DNA of 64,000 nucleotides, from assembly GCF_000715495.1 (NCBI RefSeq), contig NZ_JNLX01000031.1, positions 1 through 64,000 on the forward strand. Reading direction: 5' to 3'. Origin of the DNA: Hymenobacter sp. IS2118. GTDB lineage: Bacteria > Bacteroidota > Bacteroidia > Cytophagales > Hymenobacteraceae. The position numbers and the translations under genes were made by a program. Below, piece after piece: positions 27,960 to 36,219 of this stretch; the first letter of the stretch is position 1; each line of letters begins with the position of its first letter. A model generated the notes under the pieces. It saw only the letters and a program-made list of their open reading frames with translations. It was not told the DNA's origin and did not search any database.

Positions 27960-28177
27960 AGCGTAGCACTACCATACCCCAAGCGTATCGGAAGAATAGT
28001 GACGGCTACCTCGTCCGGCTATAGTTGTACAGGTAGGCAGGAACTGGTCTATTCCTGAAATGGCCGTGTTGGCAATCAGAAAAAGACCCGCCTCAATTTT
28101 TCCAACGAAAGGTCGCTTGTCCCCTGGCTTGTTACGGGAACCAGACGCCGTTACTTGGAGACCACAGCAGGGGAGGT
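27960..28177. other. Noncoding spacer before the IS element
   Basis: About 220 bases with no supportable gene. A minus-strand frame (27969-28211) crosses into the IS end and has no recognisable motif. Confidence 0.4.
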
Positions 28178-29388
28178 CCCCCCAGGGTAAACGCATTAAA
28201 ACCGGAGGCATTTTTCCCGGTATTCATCAGCTAATGCGCAGCGGTTCATCTTTCGATTCAAGCTGATTTTTTCTGGTTGTTCGTGCAGCAGATTAAGAAC
28301 AAACTTGCGTATCACGGCGTAATTAGTGGCGGCATCGCCAGCCCGTTTTCGGCAGGCATCTTCGCCGAATACCACATCCAGCACCCAATGCAGCCGGTTT
28401 TCGACGCCCCAATGACGGCGTACATAGCCTTGAAAATCTGCTGCCGTAGCTTGGCGGCTGCTCAGGTAATAGCGCGTTTCGGTCTGCAGCTGTTCGCTCC
28501 CCACGGCCCGCCGCGTGGCCCGCACTTCGACCAGCGTGTGCAGGGCGTGCCAGTCCGGGCCGCGCAGTTGGGCCGGCAGGACCGTGGCGGGCAACACCCG
28601 GCAGGTGCGCGTCTCGTGGCGGCCCTGTACCGGTTTTTCCGGCGGGGTACTCGTCGCTTCGGCCTTCTGGCTGGCGGCAAAAGCGGCGAGTACGGCGGTT
28701 TGCAAGGCCGCTTGGTTGCCTTTGAGGACCAGCAAATAGTCGGCCCCAGCGGCGGTAATGGCCTGGGTGATGCTTTTTTGACACCCGATGGCGTCCATGC
28801 TCAGCAAGCAGCCGCGCACATCAAGCAAGTCGAGCAGTGTGGGCAAGGCCGTGATTTCGTTGGCCTTGTCCGGGGTCTGATACTGGCCCAGGCACAAGCC
28901 CGCTTCGTCGCACCAGGCATGGAGCAGATGCACGGCGGGCACGCCCCCGGCGGCGCGTGGCGTCTGCTGCTGGCGGGCTGTGGCCGAGCGGCGCAAGCGC
29001 TTGCCATCGACACAAATTTGCGCGCCATCGGGCAGCACCAAGCCCTGACGCACCCAGTCGATGAAGCACTTTTCGAACGCACGCGGGTCGAGCCGACTCA
29101 TCACCCGGTTGAGGGTATCATGTGAAGCAATACCTTGTTCGAAAGGCAGATAGGTGCGTAGCCACGCCAGTTTAGCGCAGCCAAAATCAGCGATTTCTTC
29201 CCACCCGCCGTATCCGCTCACGCCCGCACTCACGCACACCAGCAAAATTTCCAGCAACGGATATTGCCGCCGCCGCGCGATGCGAGGGTCCGGTAAAGTG
29301 GCAAAATCTGTCAATAAAGAGGTCAGGTTGGAGGTCATCATGCCCGAAATCTACCCCCCCGGTTTTAATGCGTTTACCTTGGCGGGGG
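28178..29388 (-). mobile_element. ISAs1-family insertion sequence
   Basis: About 1.2 kb element with one transposase gene. Terminal inverted repeats share the 20 bases 28186-28205 and 29359-29378 perfectly, with imperfect C-rich outer extensions (about 28 bases in total). The transposase stop codon lies inside the left repeat. I cannot find a clear target-site duplication, so the outer limits are approximate. Confidence 0.85.
28196..29341 (-). CDS. ISAs1-family transposase
   Basis: DDE transposase of 381 residues. It opens with the ISAs1 N-terminal pattern FATLPDPRIARRRQYPLLEILLV and continues with GYGGWEEIADFG, ASHDTLNRVMSRLDP, the region around VDGKRLRRS, LSMDAIGCQKSI and the C-terminal RRHWGVENRLHWVLDVVFGEDACRKR. 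These match the H-repeat/ISAs1 family. The frame is intact, so the element may still be active. Start is either of two adjacent ATG codons at 29341 or 29338. Confidence 0.95.
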   Translation of the reverse strand: MMTSNLTSLLTDFATLPDPRIARRRQYPLLEILLVCVSAGVSGYGGWEEIADFGCAKLAWLRTYLPFEQGIASHDTLNRVMSRLDPRAFEKCFIDWVRQGLVLPDGAQICVDGKRLRRSATARQQQTPRAAGGVPAVHLLHAWCDEAGLCLGQYQTPDKANEITALPTLLDLLDVRGCLLSMDAIGCQKSITQAITAAGADYLLVLKGNQAALQTAVLAAFAASQKAEATSTPPEKPVQGRHETRTCRVLPATVLPAQLRGPDWHALHTLVEVRATRRAVGSEQLQTETRYYLSSRQATAADFQGYVRRHWGVENRLHWVLDVVFGEDACRKRAGDAATNYAVIRKFVLNLLHEQPEKISLNRKMNRCALADEYREKCLRF

Positions 29389-29461
29389 CCCTGCCTATAG
29401 CAAGGCGAGATTAGTATTCAAATCTGTCCCCTGAGCGGTTCCACCAAAAGTTGATAAAAGC

Positions 29462-29498
29462 AAAACGCCCTGTAAGTTAGATGCTTACAGGGCGTTTT
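29462..29498. terminator. Strong terminator hairpin between IS and repressor gene
   Basis: Perfect 15-base arms (29462-29476 and 29484-29498) with a 7-base loop, flanked by A and T runs, so it can work in both directions. The nearest gene end is the minus-strand repressor stop at 29635, 137 bases away. It may belong to a gene formerly left of this point. Confidence 0.75.
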
Positions 29499-29634
29499 CT
29501 TGCAAACTGGCGGTCTGGACGGAACCAGTGCAAGCCCTGTAAAGTGCAGTGTAACGCCTTGAAAACTAAAAAACTAAGAATTTAAGAACTCAAAACTAAA
29601 GTCATTGGGGGCGCCAGCGGGGCCGGTGCCATTT

Positions 29635-30486
29635 TTACCCTGCTTCGCCCACCAATTTGACATCGTAGCGGGACGCTATGTCCAGCAGAATGCCGCGCAG
29701 CTGTGTTGAGTCGTGGGCCAGCATTTCCAGCAGCACCAGCATCCGGTCAAAGGCCTCGTTGGTGTTGGCCGGCACGCTGCGCGTGACCACTGCTTGCACC
29801 TGCCACAGTTCCTTCAAATCAGTTTGCGGCAGGATGAACGGGTCGTAAAACCGGTTGTCCGACAGCAGCTCGATGGGCTCGTTGCGCTTCACCGGCCCGC
29901 GCAGGCGCTTGACCATAATCCGGTCGTGGGCCACCACCACGTACACGTGCTTGGGCTGAATCAGGTCCAGCCGCTCGGTGCAGGTAGCCACCACCAGGTC
30001 GCCCTGATTCAGCGTGGGCTGCATGCTATTGCCGGATACCTCAAACGCCCGTACCGTTTTGCCACCCGGCATGTCCGGAATGCTCAGCGTCTCCGGTTCC
30101 TCCATGGTATCGTCCACGTCGCGGGCCAGCAGGTAGCCGGCCTCGGCCTTCCTCGGCACTACGATGATGACTTCTTTACCATTGGCATCCACCGTCACGA
30201 CCGAGGGCATTCCGGTGTAGCTGGACGCTTGCTTCACCTCCGGTTTGGTGTCATCGGTCTTAAACATCGGCTCGTCGCCGCGCATCAGCCACTCCGAACG
30301 CATCTGCGGGTAATGGTCCAGAATATCCATCAGAGTTTCATAGCCCGGCTTGGATTTATTCTGAATCAGTTTATACAACTTTTGTGGACCTTCATAGCCC
30401 AAATTTTTGGCTAACTGGTAAGCCGACAAGTTGTAATGGGTCATCAGTTCACTGATGCGTGTGCCAACGTGTGCTCTAGGGTCCAT
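29635..30486 (-). CDS. CI/LexA-type phage repressor (HTH plus S24 peptidase)
   Basis: DNA-binding repressor of a prophage-like module, inactivated by RecA-stimulated self-cleavage. The 283-residue protein has an XRE-type HTH at about residues 10-50 (YQLAKNLGYEG), the Ala-Gly cleavage site in KAEAGYLL (116-117), the catalytic Ser154 in SGNSMQPTL and Lys193 in IMVKRLRG. The Ser-Lys spacing fits LexA. An extra 60-residue C-terminal extension (AFDRMLVLLEMLAHDS) is helical. It is divergent from the Cro-position gene and the shared region has repeated operator-like sites. The cleavage machinery looks complete, so the switch should be SOS-responsive. Confidence 0.9.
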   Translation of the reverse strand: MDPRAHVGTRISELMTHYNLSAYQLAKNLGYEGPQKLYKLIQNKSKPGYETLMDILDHYPQMRSEWLMRGDEPMFKTDDTKPEVKQASSYTGMPSVVTVDANGKEVIIVVPRKAEAGYLLARDVDDTMEEPETLSIPDMPGGKTVRAFEVSGNSMQPTLNQGDLVVATCTERLDLIQPKHVYVVVAHDRIMVKRLRGPVKRNEPIELLSDNRFYDPFILPQTDLKELWQVQAVVTRSVPANTNEAFDRMLVLLEMLAHDSTQLRGILLDIASRYDVKLVGEAG

Positions 30487-30586
30487 TATTTTTGCTGTTA
30501 CTCAACAAACTTTTTTTGCTGTTACAAACTTTAGTAGCCACATTTGGGCTTCGAAGTCTAAACAAAGATACGTAATAGCAAACAAA
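30487..30586. promoter_or_regulatory. Divergent operator/promoter region of the repressor switch
   Basis: Two identical 13-base sites, TTTTTGCTGTTAC at 30489-30501 and 30513-30525 (24-base spacing), and a third inverted, imperfect site at 30572-30584 (GTAATAGCAAACA). A rightward promoter is plausible: TTTG at 30515-30518, a 20-base spacer, then CACATTTG at 30539-30546. A leftward -7 element TATCTTTG lies at 30570-30563. The sites overlap these promoters, as in a lambda-like switch. Confidence 0.65.
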
Positions 30587-30835
30587 ATGGAACAGTTCGC
30601 AAAGATTATTTCTGAGCTTCGGGCCACGCTGCCCAAGCGCAACGATTTTGCCAAGCGCACGGTCGAATTACTGGCCACCAAGGGCCTGATTTACTCCAAG
30701 CAGCAGGTCTACAACATCCTCTTGGGCCGCTACCACAACACCGACGTGGCCGAGGCCTTCATCAGCGTGGTGGAAGCCGAAAAGAAGCGGGTTGCTGCCC
30801 TCCAGGTCCGAGCTACCAAAGCCACCGCCGCCTAG
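30587..30835 (+). CDS. Cro-position small protein
   Basis: An 82-residue basic protein starting MEQFAKIISELRATLPKRND. The segment SKQQVYNILLGRYHNTDVAEAF resembles a helix-turn-helix with recognition helix, and it is immediately divergent from the CI-like repressor. These facts suggest a Cro-like or antirepressor role, which is inference. The ATG at 30587 is preferred to upstream alternatives (30455) that would run through the operator region. The next gene starts two bases after its stop. Confidence 0.65.
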   Translation: MEQFAKIISELRATLPKRNDFAKRTVELLATKGLIYSKQQVYNILLGRYHNTDVAEAFISVVEAEKKRVAALQVRATKATAA

Positions 30836-30837
30836 CC

Positions 30838-31173
30838 ATGCAAGTAGCTCTCCTCGTCCCCGAACAAGAGTGGCGGCAGCTGCTGGCCGACGTGCAGCGC
30901 CTGAAGGAGTTTGAGGCCGCTGCCCCCAAGACCCCGCCAACGCCGCCCGACCGCCTATTCACCGTCCGCGAAGCCGCCGAATACTTGCGCTTCACGCCCG
31001 AAGGCATCCGCAAAGCCCGCCGCGCCGGCCGCCTCACCGGCGTGCGTCTTAACGAGAAGGAGTGGGGCTTCCGCCTTTCCGAGCTCGACCGCTACGTCAA
31101 ACGCTACCACCGCCAGCTGCCGCCCATGTCCCCGGTCCCGGAAGGCCGGCCACTCATGGCCAAAGCTGCCTAA
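30838..31173 (+). CDS. HTH_17/excisionase-like DNA-binding protein
   Basis: A 111-residue protein with an N-terminal coiled-coil-like helix (EQEWRQLLADVQRLKEFE), a Pro-rich linker and a MerR-type winged helix: FTVREAAEYLRFTPEGIRKA followed by GRLTGVRLNEKEWGFRLSELDRYV. This is the HTH_17 pattern typical of excisionases and prophage regulators. It is the second gene of the rightward module. An excision role would need a nearby integrase, which is not in the window. Confidence 0.75.
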   Translation: MQVALLVPEQEWRQLLADVQRLKEFEAAAPKTPPTPPDRLFTVREAAEYLRFTPEGIRKARRAGRLTGVRLNEKEWGFRLSELDRYVKRYHRQLPPMSPVPEGRPLMAKAA

Positions 31174-31185
31174 CCCCTTTCTCTA

Positions 31186-31785
31186 ATGTCCCAGCTACTC
31201 CCCATCGTCGGGCCCGTCAGCCCGACCGGTCCCGAGGCTACGCCCTCCATCATCACCATTCAGAAGGTAAAGCTCAAAGACCAGCAGCTGACGTGCGAGT
31301 TCACCGAGCAGCGTACCCAGGATGCGCCGCCCCGCGCCTTTGCCCTCACCTGCGCCGAACAGGTGCATCCCGACCTGTCCCACCGCCTCAGCCGCCTGGT
31401 CCCGCACCTCTGCCTGCTCACCGAGCAGTTGACCGAAACGCCCGACTTCTGGCCCGACACGGCCGAGGAGTTGCCAGCCCGCTTCCAGGCCTTCACCGTC
31501 ACCGGCTTCTCGACGGGGAAGCACCAGTCCGGCGTTACCCTCATCGGTCAGCGCGCCCTCACCACCGGCAAGGTGCTGAACCTGACCAGCCCCTACGTCA
31601 GCTTCGATGACGAAACCGATGCCGCCTACGCCTACGCACCCCTGCTGGAAACCGAGTTAGGCGAAGCCCTAACCGAAGTTGAAGCGGCCCTACGCGGTAA
31701 GTGCACCGAGTACCGCCAGCTCGACTTGTTTGAGCAGCCCGGCACCGCCAACGTCCTTCTGGTGTCCACGCGTCCCGAGGCATGA
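31186..31785 (+). CDS. Hypothetical prophage-module protein
   Basis: Unrecognised 199-residue product in the replication module. It contains PSIITIQKVKLKDQQLTCEF, a strand-rich part and FSTGKHQSGVTLIGQRAL followed by TSPYVSFDDETDAAYAYAP. It ends in an acidic stretch. The gene overlaps the next by four bases (ATGA at 31782), so it is coupled to the replication protein. Proteins in this position are often recombination or ssDNA-binding accessories, but nothing here proves that. Confidence 0.55.
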   Translation: MSQLLPIVGPVSPTGPEATPSIITIQKVKLKDQQLTCEFTEQRTQDAPPRAFALTCAEQVHPDLSHRLSRLVPHLCLLTEQLTETPDFWPDTAEELPARFQAFTVTGFSTGKHQSGVTLIGQRALTTGKVLNLTSPYVSFDDETDAAYAYAPLLETELGEALTEVEAALRGKCTEYRQLDLFEQPGTANVLLVSTRPEA

Positions 31786-32627
31786 AGCTCCCGGCTATCC
31801 AATTCTACCCCGGCGACTGGCACAAGGACCAGGGCGTCCAGGCCCTCGACCTGCTGCAGCGCGGGGCCTGGTTCGAGCTGCTGTTGATGATGCACGACAG
31901 CGACGAGCGCGGCGTGCTCCTCGTCAACGGCGCCCCCATGCCCGACGCCGTCATTGCCCGCCGCCTCGGTTTGGATAACCAAAGTGCCAACCAAATCCTA
32001 ACCACCCTGCTAACCTACGGCGTCGCCAGCCGCCGCGACACCGACGGCGCGCTGTTTTGCCGCCGCATGGTGAAAGACGAGCGGTTGCGCCAAGTGCGTA
32101 CCGAATCGGGCAAAAAGGGCGGAAATCCGCGTTTGCTTAACCAAACTCCCAACCAACCCGCCAACCAACCCCCCAAGCAAACGCCAACCACCGGGGTTAA
32201 GCAAATTCCAACCCCTTCATCTTCATCTTCAATTACATCTTCAATAAAAGAAAGAGAGGTGGCTGACGCCACCGCGCCCGCTCTGCTCATTGAAGAAATT
32301 GTGAAGGAGAAGTCAGCTAAAAAACCGGCTGAAGCCCGAAAGAAAGGGCCCGCCGCGCCGCCCACCCTGGCCGAAGTCCAGGCCTACGCCGCCGAGTACC
32401 AACCCAACAGCGCCGACGTCCAGGCCGAAGCCACCGCTTTCTGCGACCATTTCCAAAGCAACGGCTGGCGCGTGAGCGGCAAAACCCCCATGGCCGACTG
32501 GCGCGCTGCCTTCCGCCGCTGGATGCACCGCCGCGCCCAGTTCCAGCCCGCCGGCGCTGCCTCCGCAACCCCGCCGCCCCGGGCCCGCACCTCCCCCAAA
32601 CCCCTCGACCCCTCCCGCTGGAGCTAA
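31782..32627 (+). CDS. Phage-type replication initiation protein (DUF1376-like)
   Basis: Predicted helicase loader or origin-binding protein of the prophage module. The N-terminus (IQFYPGDWHKDQGVQALDL, GAWFELLLMMHDS) matches the DUF1376-like winged-helix domain of phage replication proteins. A low-complexity N/P/Q/S-rich linker occupies roughly residues 125-160 and a C-terminal domain includes FCDHFQSNGWRVSGKTPMAD, often seen in DnaD/DnaT-like proteins. It is followed at once by a DnaB-type helicase, the expected partner. Confidence 0.75.
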   Translation: MKLPAIQFYPGDWHKDQGVQALDLLQRGAWFELLLMMHDSDERGVLLVNGAPMPDAVIARRLGLDNQSANQILTTLLTYGVASRRDTDGALFCRRMVKDERLRQVRTESGKKGGNPRLLNQTPNQPANQPPKQTPTTGVKQIPTPSSSSSITSSIKEREVADATAPALLIEEIVKEKSAKKPAEARKKGPAAPPTLAEVQAYAAEYQPNSADVQAEATAFCDHFQSNGWRVSGKTPMADWRAAFRRWMHRRAQFQPAGAASATPPPRARTSPKPLDPSRWS

Positions 32628-32639
32628 CCCATATTCGCC

Positions 32640-34058
32640 ATGTCCGAAAATCAACCCAAGCCCTACGCCGCTCGCCGCCCTGCCATTTCCGCACCCAGCA
32701 GTGGCCATCTGCCACCCCAGGCCCTCGACCTTGAAGCCGCCGTGCTCGGGGCCGCCCTGCTTGAAGCCGACGCCCAGCGCACTTTGCTGGCTATCCTGCC
32801 TACCGAGGAAGTGTTCTACTGCCCCGCTCACCAGCAAGTCTATTTGGCCATCCGCGACATAGTGCAGCGTGGTGACCACGCCGACCTGCTCACCGTCACC
32901 CAGCAGTTGCGTCAGCGCGGCACCCTGGAACGCACCGGCGGCCCATACTTCGTCGCCGGCCTCACCAGCCGCATCAATTCCGCCGCCCACTTCGAAACCC
33001 ACTGCCGCCTGTTGCAAGAGCAGCACGCCCGCCGCGTCGTCATCCGAGTCGGTACCGAGCTTACCGCCCACGGCTACGACCAGACCCGCGACCCGCTAGA
33101 GCTGCTGGCCGACGCTCAAACCCACCTCACGGGCCTGCACCGGGCCCTGGAAACCCGCCCTGGCCAAACCGCCGCCGATGCGTTCGAGCCCACCTTCGAG
33201 CGCCTCGCCCAGGCCGTCCAGCAGCGCGGCCTGACCGGCGTACCCACCGGACTAGCCGCCCTTGATGGTCTCACCGGCGGCTGGCAGCCCGGCGACCTCA
33301 TCATTCTCGCCGCCCGGCCCGGGATGGGCAAAACCGCCGCGCTGCTGCACTTTGCCCGTACCGCCGCCCTCGACCACGGCCAGCACACCGCCGCCTTCAG
33401 CCTCGAAATGCCCACCCTGCAGCTTATGCAGCGAATGGTGGCCAGCGAAGTCCCCGGCTACAGCAACTCCGACCTGCGCCGCGGCAACCTGCCCGGCGGT
33501 CTCGACCAAGTGGCCCACATCCGCCAGCAGGCCCAACGAATTCAAACCCAGGGCCACCAGCTGTATATCGACGACACGCCCGGCCTGAGCATCCAGCAGC
33601 TACGCGCCAAGTGCGCCCGCCTCCACGCCCAGCAGCCGCTAAGCCTGGTCCTTATCGACTACATCCAGCTCATGCGGGGCGATACCAAGGGCAACCGGGA
33701 GCAGGAAGTAGGCAGCATCAGCCGCGGCCTCAAGGAACTAGCCAAGGAGCTCAACGCCCCCGTCATCGCCCTCAGCCAGCTTTCCCGCGATGTAGAAAAG
33801 AGGGGAGGAGAGAAGCGCCCGCTGCTCTCGGACCTACGCGAGTCCGGCAGCCTGGAGCAGGACGCTGACTGTATCATCTTCCTCTGGCGTGGCGAATACT
33901 ACAACATCACCGAGTACCAGGACGGCACCGCTACCGCCGACACCATCCTGCTCGACATCGCCAAGCACCGCAACGGTGCCACGGACGAAATCATAGCTGC
34001 TTGCTCGATGCGCCGTGGTACCTTCCAAGACCTTACGGCCTCACCGGCTGGCTTCTGA
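32640..34058 (+). CDS. Replicative DNA helicase, DnaB family (phage-type)
   Basis: Hexameric 5'-3' helicase presumably dedicated to replication of the mobile element. The 472-residue protein has the DnaB N-terminal domain (LDLEAAVLGAALLE), then the RecA-like domain with Walker A ARPGMGKTAA near residue 226, the hydrophobic Walker B SLVLIDYIQLMRGD, ALSQLSRDVEKRGG, DLRESGSLEQDAD and a C-terminal arginine-finger region. It lies 12 bases after the replication protein stop. Being within the module rather than near core replication genes, it is probably not the chromosomal DnaB. Confidence 0.9.
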   Translation: MSENQPKPYAARRPAISAPSSGHLPPQALDLEAAVLGAALLEADAQRTLLAILPTEEVFYCPAHQQVYLAIRDIVQRGDHADLLTVTQQLRQRGTLERTGGPYFVAGLTSRINSAAHFETHCRLLQEQHARRVVIRVGTELTAHGYDQTRDPLELLADAQTHLTGLHRALETRPGQTAADAFEPTFERLAQAVQQRGLTGVPTGLAALDGLTGGWQPGDLIILAARPGMGKTAALLHFARTAALDHGQHTAAFSLEMPTLQLMQRMVASEVPGYSNSDLRRGNLPGGLDQVAHIRQQAQRIQTQGHQLYIDDTPGLSIQQLRAKCARLHAQQPLSLVLIDYIQLMRGDTKGNREQEVGSISRGLKELAKELNAPVIALSQLSRDVEKRGGEKRPLLSDLRESGSLEQDADCIIFLWRGEYYNITEYQDGTATADTILLDIAKHRNGATDEIIAACSMRRGTFQDLTASPAGF

Positions 34059-34176
34059 GTGGCTTTGCAAATGCAATAAAATTCCGATACCCTTTCCGGA
34101 ATACAATAGGCATTAAGTCAGCGCTTTGCCTTATGTTTTGAAGGGGCGATTCCGATAATTATTTCCGTCATCCATC

Positions 34177-34827
34177 ATGCCTTCTCCTATCGTCATCAGT
34201 TGCTTCGACCTAACCACCACGCTCGTGCAGCCGTGGGCCGAAGCAGGCTACCTATGCTACTGTGTCGACCTGCAGCACCCACCCGGCGAAACCCGCGAGG
34301 GCAACATCATCCGCGTGGGGGCCGACGTGCGCGAGTGGCTGCCGCCCTACGGCCCCGTGGCCTTTGCCGCCTTCTTTCCGCCTTGCACCGACACCGCCAT
34401 TTCCGGCCGTGCCCATTTCCGCCGCAAGGGCCTCAGCAGCGTCATCAAAGCCCTGCAACTGTTCGAGTGGTCCGCCCGCCTCGCCGCCTGGTGCCAGTGC
34501 CCCTACTTCATCGAAAACCCGGTGAGCACCGTCAGCACCTACTGGCGCCCCCCGGACTTCCGCTTCGACCCCTGCGACTACGCTGGCTACCTGCCCGCCG
34601 AGCGCCAGCTCAGCGAAGCCTACACCAAGCGCACCTGCCTCTGGACTGGCGGCGGCTTTCAGCTGCCCGAGCACAAAGCTGTTGTGCCAATACTCGGCTC
34701 CAAAATGCACAATCTGCCAGACTCAAAGAACCGCGCGAACCTGCGCTCAGCCACGCCCGCCGGCTTTGCCCGCGCCGTGTTCGAGGCGCATTTTCACGCT
34801 TCACCCCCTGGCAATAGCAGCGCATAA
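34177..34827 (+). CDS. Short C5 DNA-cytosine-methyltransferase-like protein
   Basis: A 216-residue protein that keeps only part of the C5-methyltransferase pattern: the motif IV-like FFPPCTDTAISG with a candidate nucleophilic Cys, followed by the motif VI-like YFIENPV. Upstream is a strand-helix SAM-site-like stretch (VISCFDLTTTLVQPWAEAGY) and VDLQHPPGETREGNII. The usual target-recognition region is absent, as in small phage-encoded relatives. It could protect element DNA or modify nucleotides or DNA atypically. It is the last gene of the rightward module; the next genes are on the other strand. Confidence 0.6.
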   Translation: MPSPIVISCFDLTTTLVQPWAEAGYLCYCVDLQHPPGETREGNIIRVGADVREWLPPYGPVAFAAFFPPCTDTAISGRAHFRRKGLSSVIKALQLFEWSARLAAWCQCPYFIENPVSTVSTYWRPPDFRFDPCDYAGYLPAERQLSEAYTKRTCLWTGGGFQLPEHKAVVPILGSKMHNLPDSKNRANLRSATPAGFARAVFEAHFHASPPGNSSA

Positions 34828-34836
34828 TCAGGCTGT

Positions 34837-35148
34837 CTACCAAAGTGCCGGGTCAGGCTCTGGTTTAGGTAGCTCATCCCGTCCCAACTCCCGCACTGGC
34901 AACCATTTAATTACTTGGCCCCAATTGCCGATTTCCGTCATGTTCCAGTTATTTTCAGTTCTAGGGTAAAAGAGCTCAAATTGCTTCTCTCTTCCGTTGA
35001 ACTTAACCAACTCCAGCCTTACCCCACCGTTAGCACGGTTTTGCACATACGCCACCAACGGTTTGTCATGTAGCGCATCTTGAGGAGTGCCTTCTTGGTA
35101 TGAGGTATAATCGATTTCTTGCATGGCGTAAATTTCAGGAACAACCAT
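34837..35148 (-). CDS. Small hypothetical protein at the end of the defence operon
   Basis: 103 residues from the first ATG (35148), or 95 from the ATG at 35124, which begins MQEIDYTSYQ. It contains VQNRANGGVRLELVKFNGREKQ and ends in LPVRELGRDELPKPEPDP. No family recognised. It is 11 bases after the HNH gene stop and on the same strand, so it is probably the last gene of the hsd operon. The acidic strand-rich look could suit a partner or immunity protein, which is speculative. Confidence 0.5.
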   Translation of the reverse strand: MVVPEIYAMQEIDYTSYQEGTPQDALHDKPLVAYVQNRANGGVRLELVKFNGREKQFELFYPRTENNWNMTEIGNWGQVIKWLPVRELGRDELPKPEPDPALW

Positions 35149-35159
35149 TAAGTAATAGC

Positions 35160-36197
35160 CTAAACCTTGATTTTCTTGATTACAAAATCCTTTCCATCCA
35201 CCCGAAACTTAAACTGCGTTTTAGTCGCGCTCAGCAAATCCACATTGCCGTAGTGCATTTGCCGATGATGGTTAGCACATAGCGTAATGATATTCGCTAG
35301 CCCCAACGCTCCAACTGCCAAGTTTGCCACTTGGTCAACGTGGTGCGCCTCTACGTAAGGTTGTCCGTTCTCCTTTAAGAACCCAATAGGCTTAAGCTTC
35401 ATCGCCTCGCATAGAAGGCATTTGTAGCCCGTTTGGCGCTTTGCCAGTGTTGCAATGCGGCCCCGCTCGATGTAAACTGAAACCCGTAGTTTCTGCTCCG
35501 GCTTCATCTTCTGCATTTTGGCCTCCAGTTCGGCGATACCGCCCAAGGAGCCCGCGTCAGGGTTATCAACCAGACCTCCCAATCCCTCGCCGCCATTATC
35601 CCCTTCGTGTCCGAGCCTCTCCAGCAGTCCCCGAAGTTTAGCGTTTCGTTGGTTGCCTCGTTCTGCTAATCGGAGAATATTAATGACATTATCCGATGTC
35701 AAATAATTAAAGCCCCGCTGCGATATTTTCTTCCCAGTTGGCAGTAGCTGTTCCCGCACTACTGTTTCAGCATCAATCACTACCGGCTTTGCGAAATACA
35801 CGATGTCATCCACATTGGCCCGCACATTACCAAAGTTGAATTTCTTGAAAATCGGGTGCTTTGCTTTTCGCAGCGTTTCCCCGATTTCAGGAAAGGCATA
35901 TACTCCTACAATGCATTTGCGATTGTCGTGCTGGTAATCAGAGCTCAAAAAGAAAATGGCCCCTAAATCACGCACCTGCGGATTTCTGTTGAGCATTGGA
36001 CTATAGCCAATGTAGGTGCCATCCGCTTCTGCCGGGTACAGCTCATGACCGAAATTGAGATGGTCGGCAGCCTCGCCATTGTCGCGCACAAAGTCATACT
36101 TCGACTTTTTCAAGTCTTCCTTCGTGAGCGGTTTCGTCCAGCCGGTGCTGCTCCAAGTGATGGAGGTGAGGATACCGTAGCGGTCAGGGTCTTCCAT
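35160..36197 (-). CDS. HNH endonuclease with an unknown N-terminal domain
   Basis: 345 residues. The C-terminus has an HNH nuclease: YKCLLCE around residue 254, then EAHHVDQVANL and NIITLCANHHRQMHYG with the expected Cys, His, Asn and His. The N-terminal 230 residues are not recognised; they include YIGYSPMLNRNPQVRD, AIFFLSSDYQHDNRKC and FNFGNVRANVDDIVYFAKP. A DNA-reading domain would make sense because many HNH partners in defence loci recognise modified bases, but this is inference. It follows the GmrSD-like gene by 22 bases and is probably cotranscribed. Composition is more AT-rich than the hsd genes. Confidence 0.75.
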   Translation of the reverse strand: MEDPDRYGILTSITWSSTGWTKPLTKEDLKKSKYDFVRDNGEAADHLNFGHELYPAEADGTYIGYSPMLNRNPQVRDLGAIFFLSSDYQHDNRKCIVGVYAFPEIGETLRKAKHPIFKKFNFGNVRANVDDIVYFAKPVVIDAETVVREQLLPTGKKISQRGFNYLTSDNVINILRLAERGNQRNAKLRGLLERLGHEGDNGGEGLGGLVDNPDAGSLGGIAELEAKMQKMKPEQKLRVSVYIERGRIATLAKRQTGYKCLLCEAMKLKPIGFLKENGQPYVEAHHVDQVANLAVGALGLANIITLCANHHRQMHYGNVDLLSATKTQFKFRVDGKDFVIKKIKV

Positions 36198-36219
36198 GCT
36201 GAATAGCTTAACTGGCCAA

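Noticed and set aside
28160..29410. Target-site duplication for the IS element
   Set aside because: No convincing identical 8-10 base sequence could be found at the two outer ends.
29400..29447. tRNA-like 3' end (TTCAAAT loop followed by CCACCA), possible att site
   Set aside because: Flanking bases do not form a T-stem, and the distance from loop to CCA is about seven bases too long; no acceptor partner found upstream.
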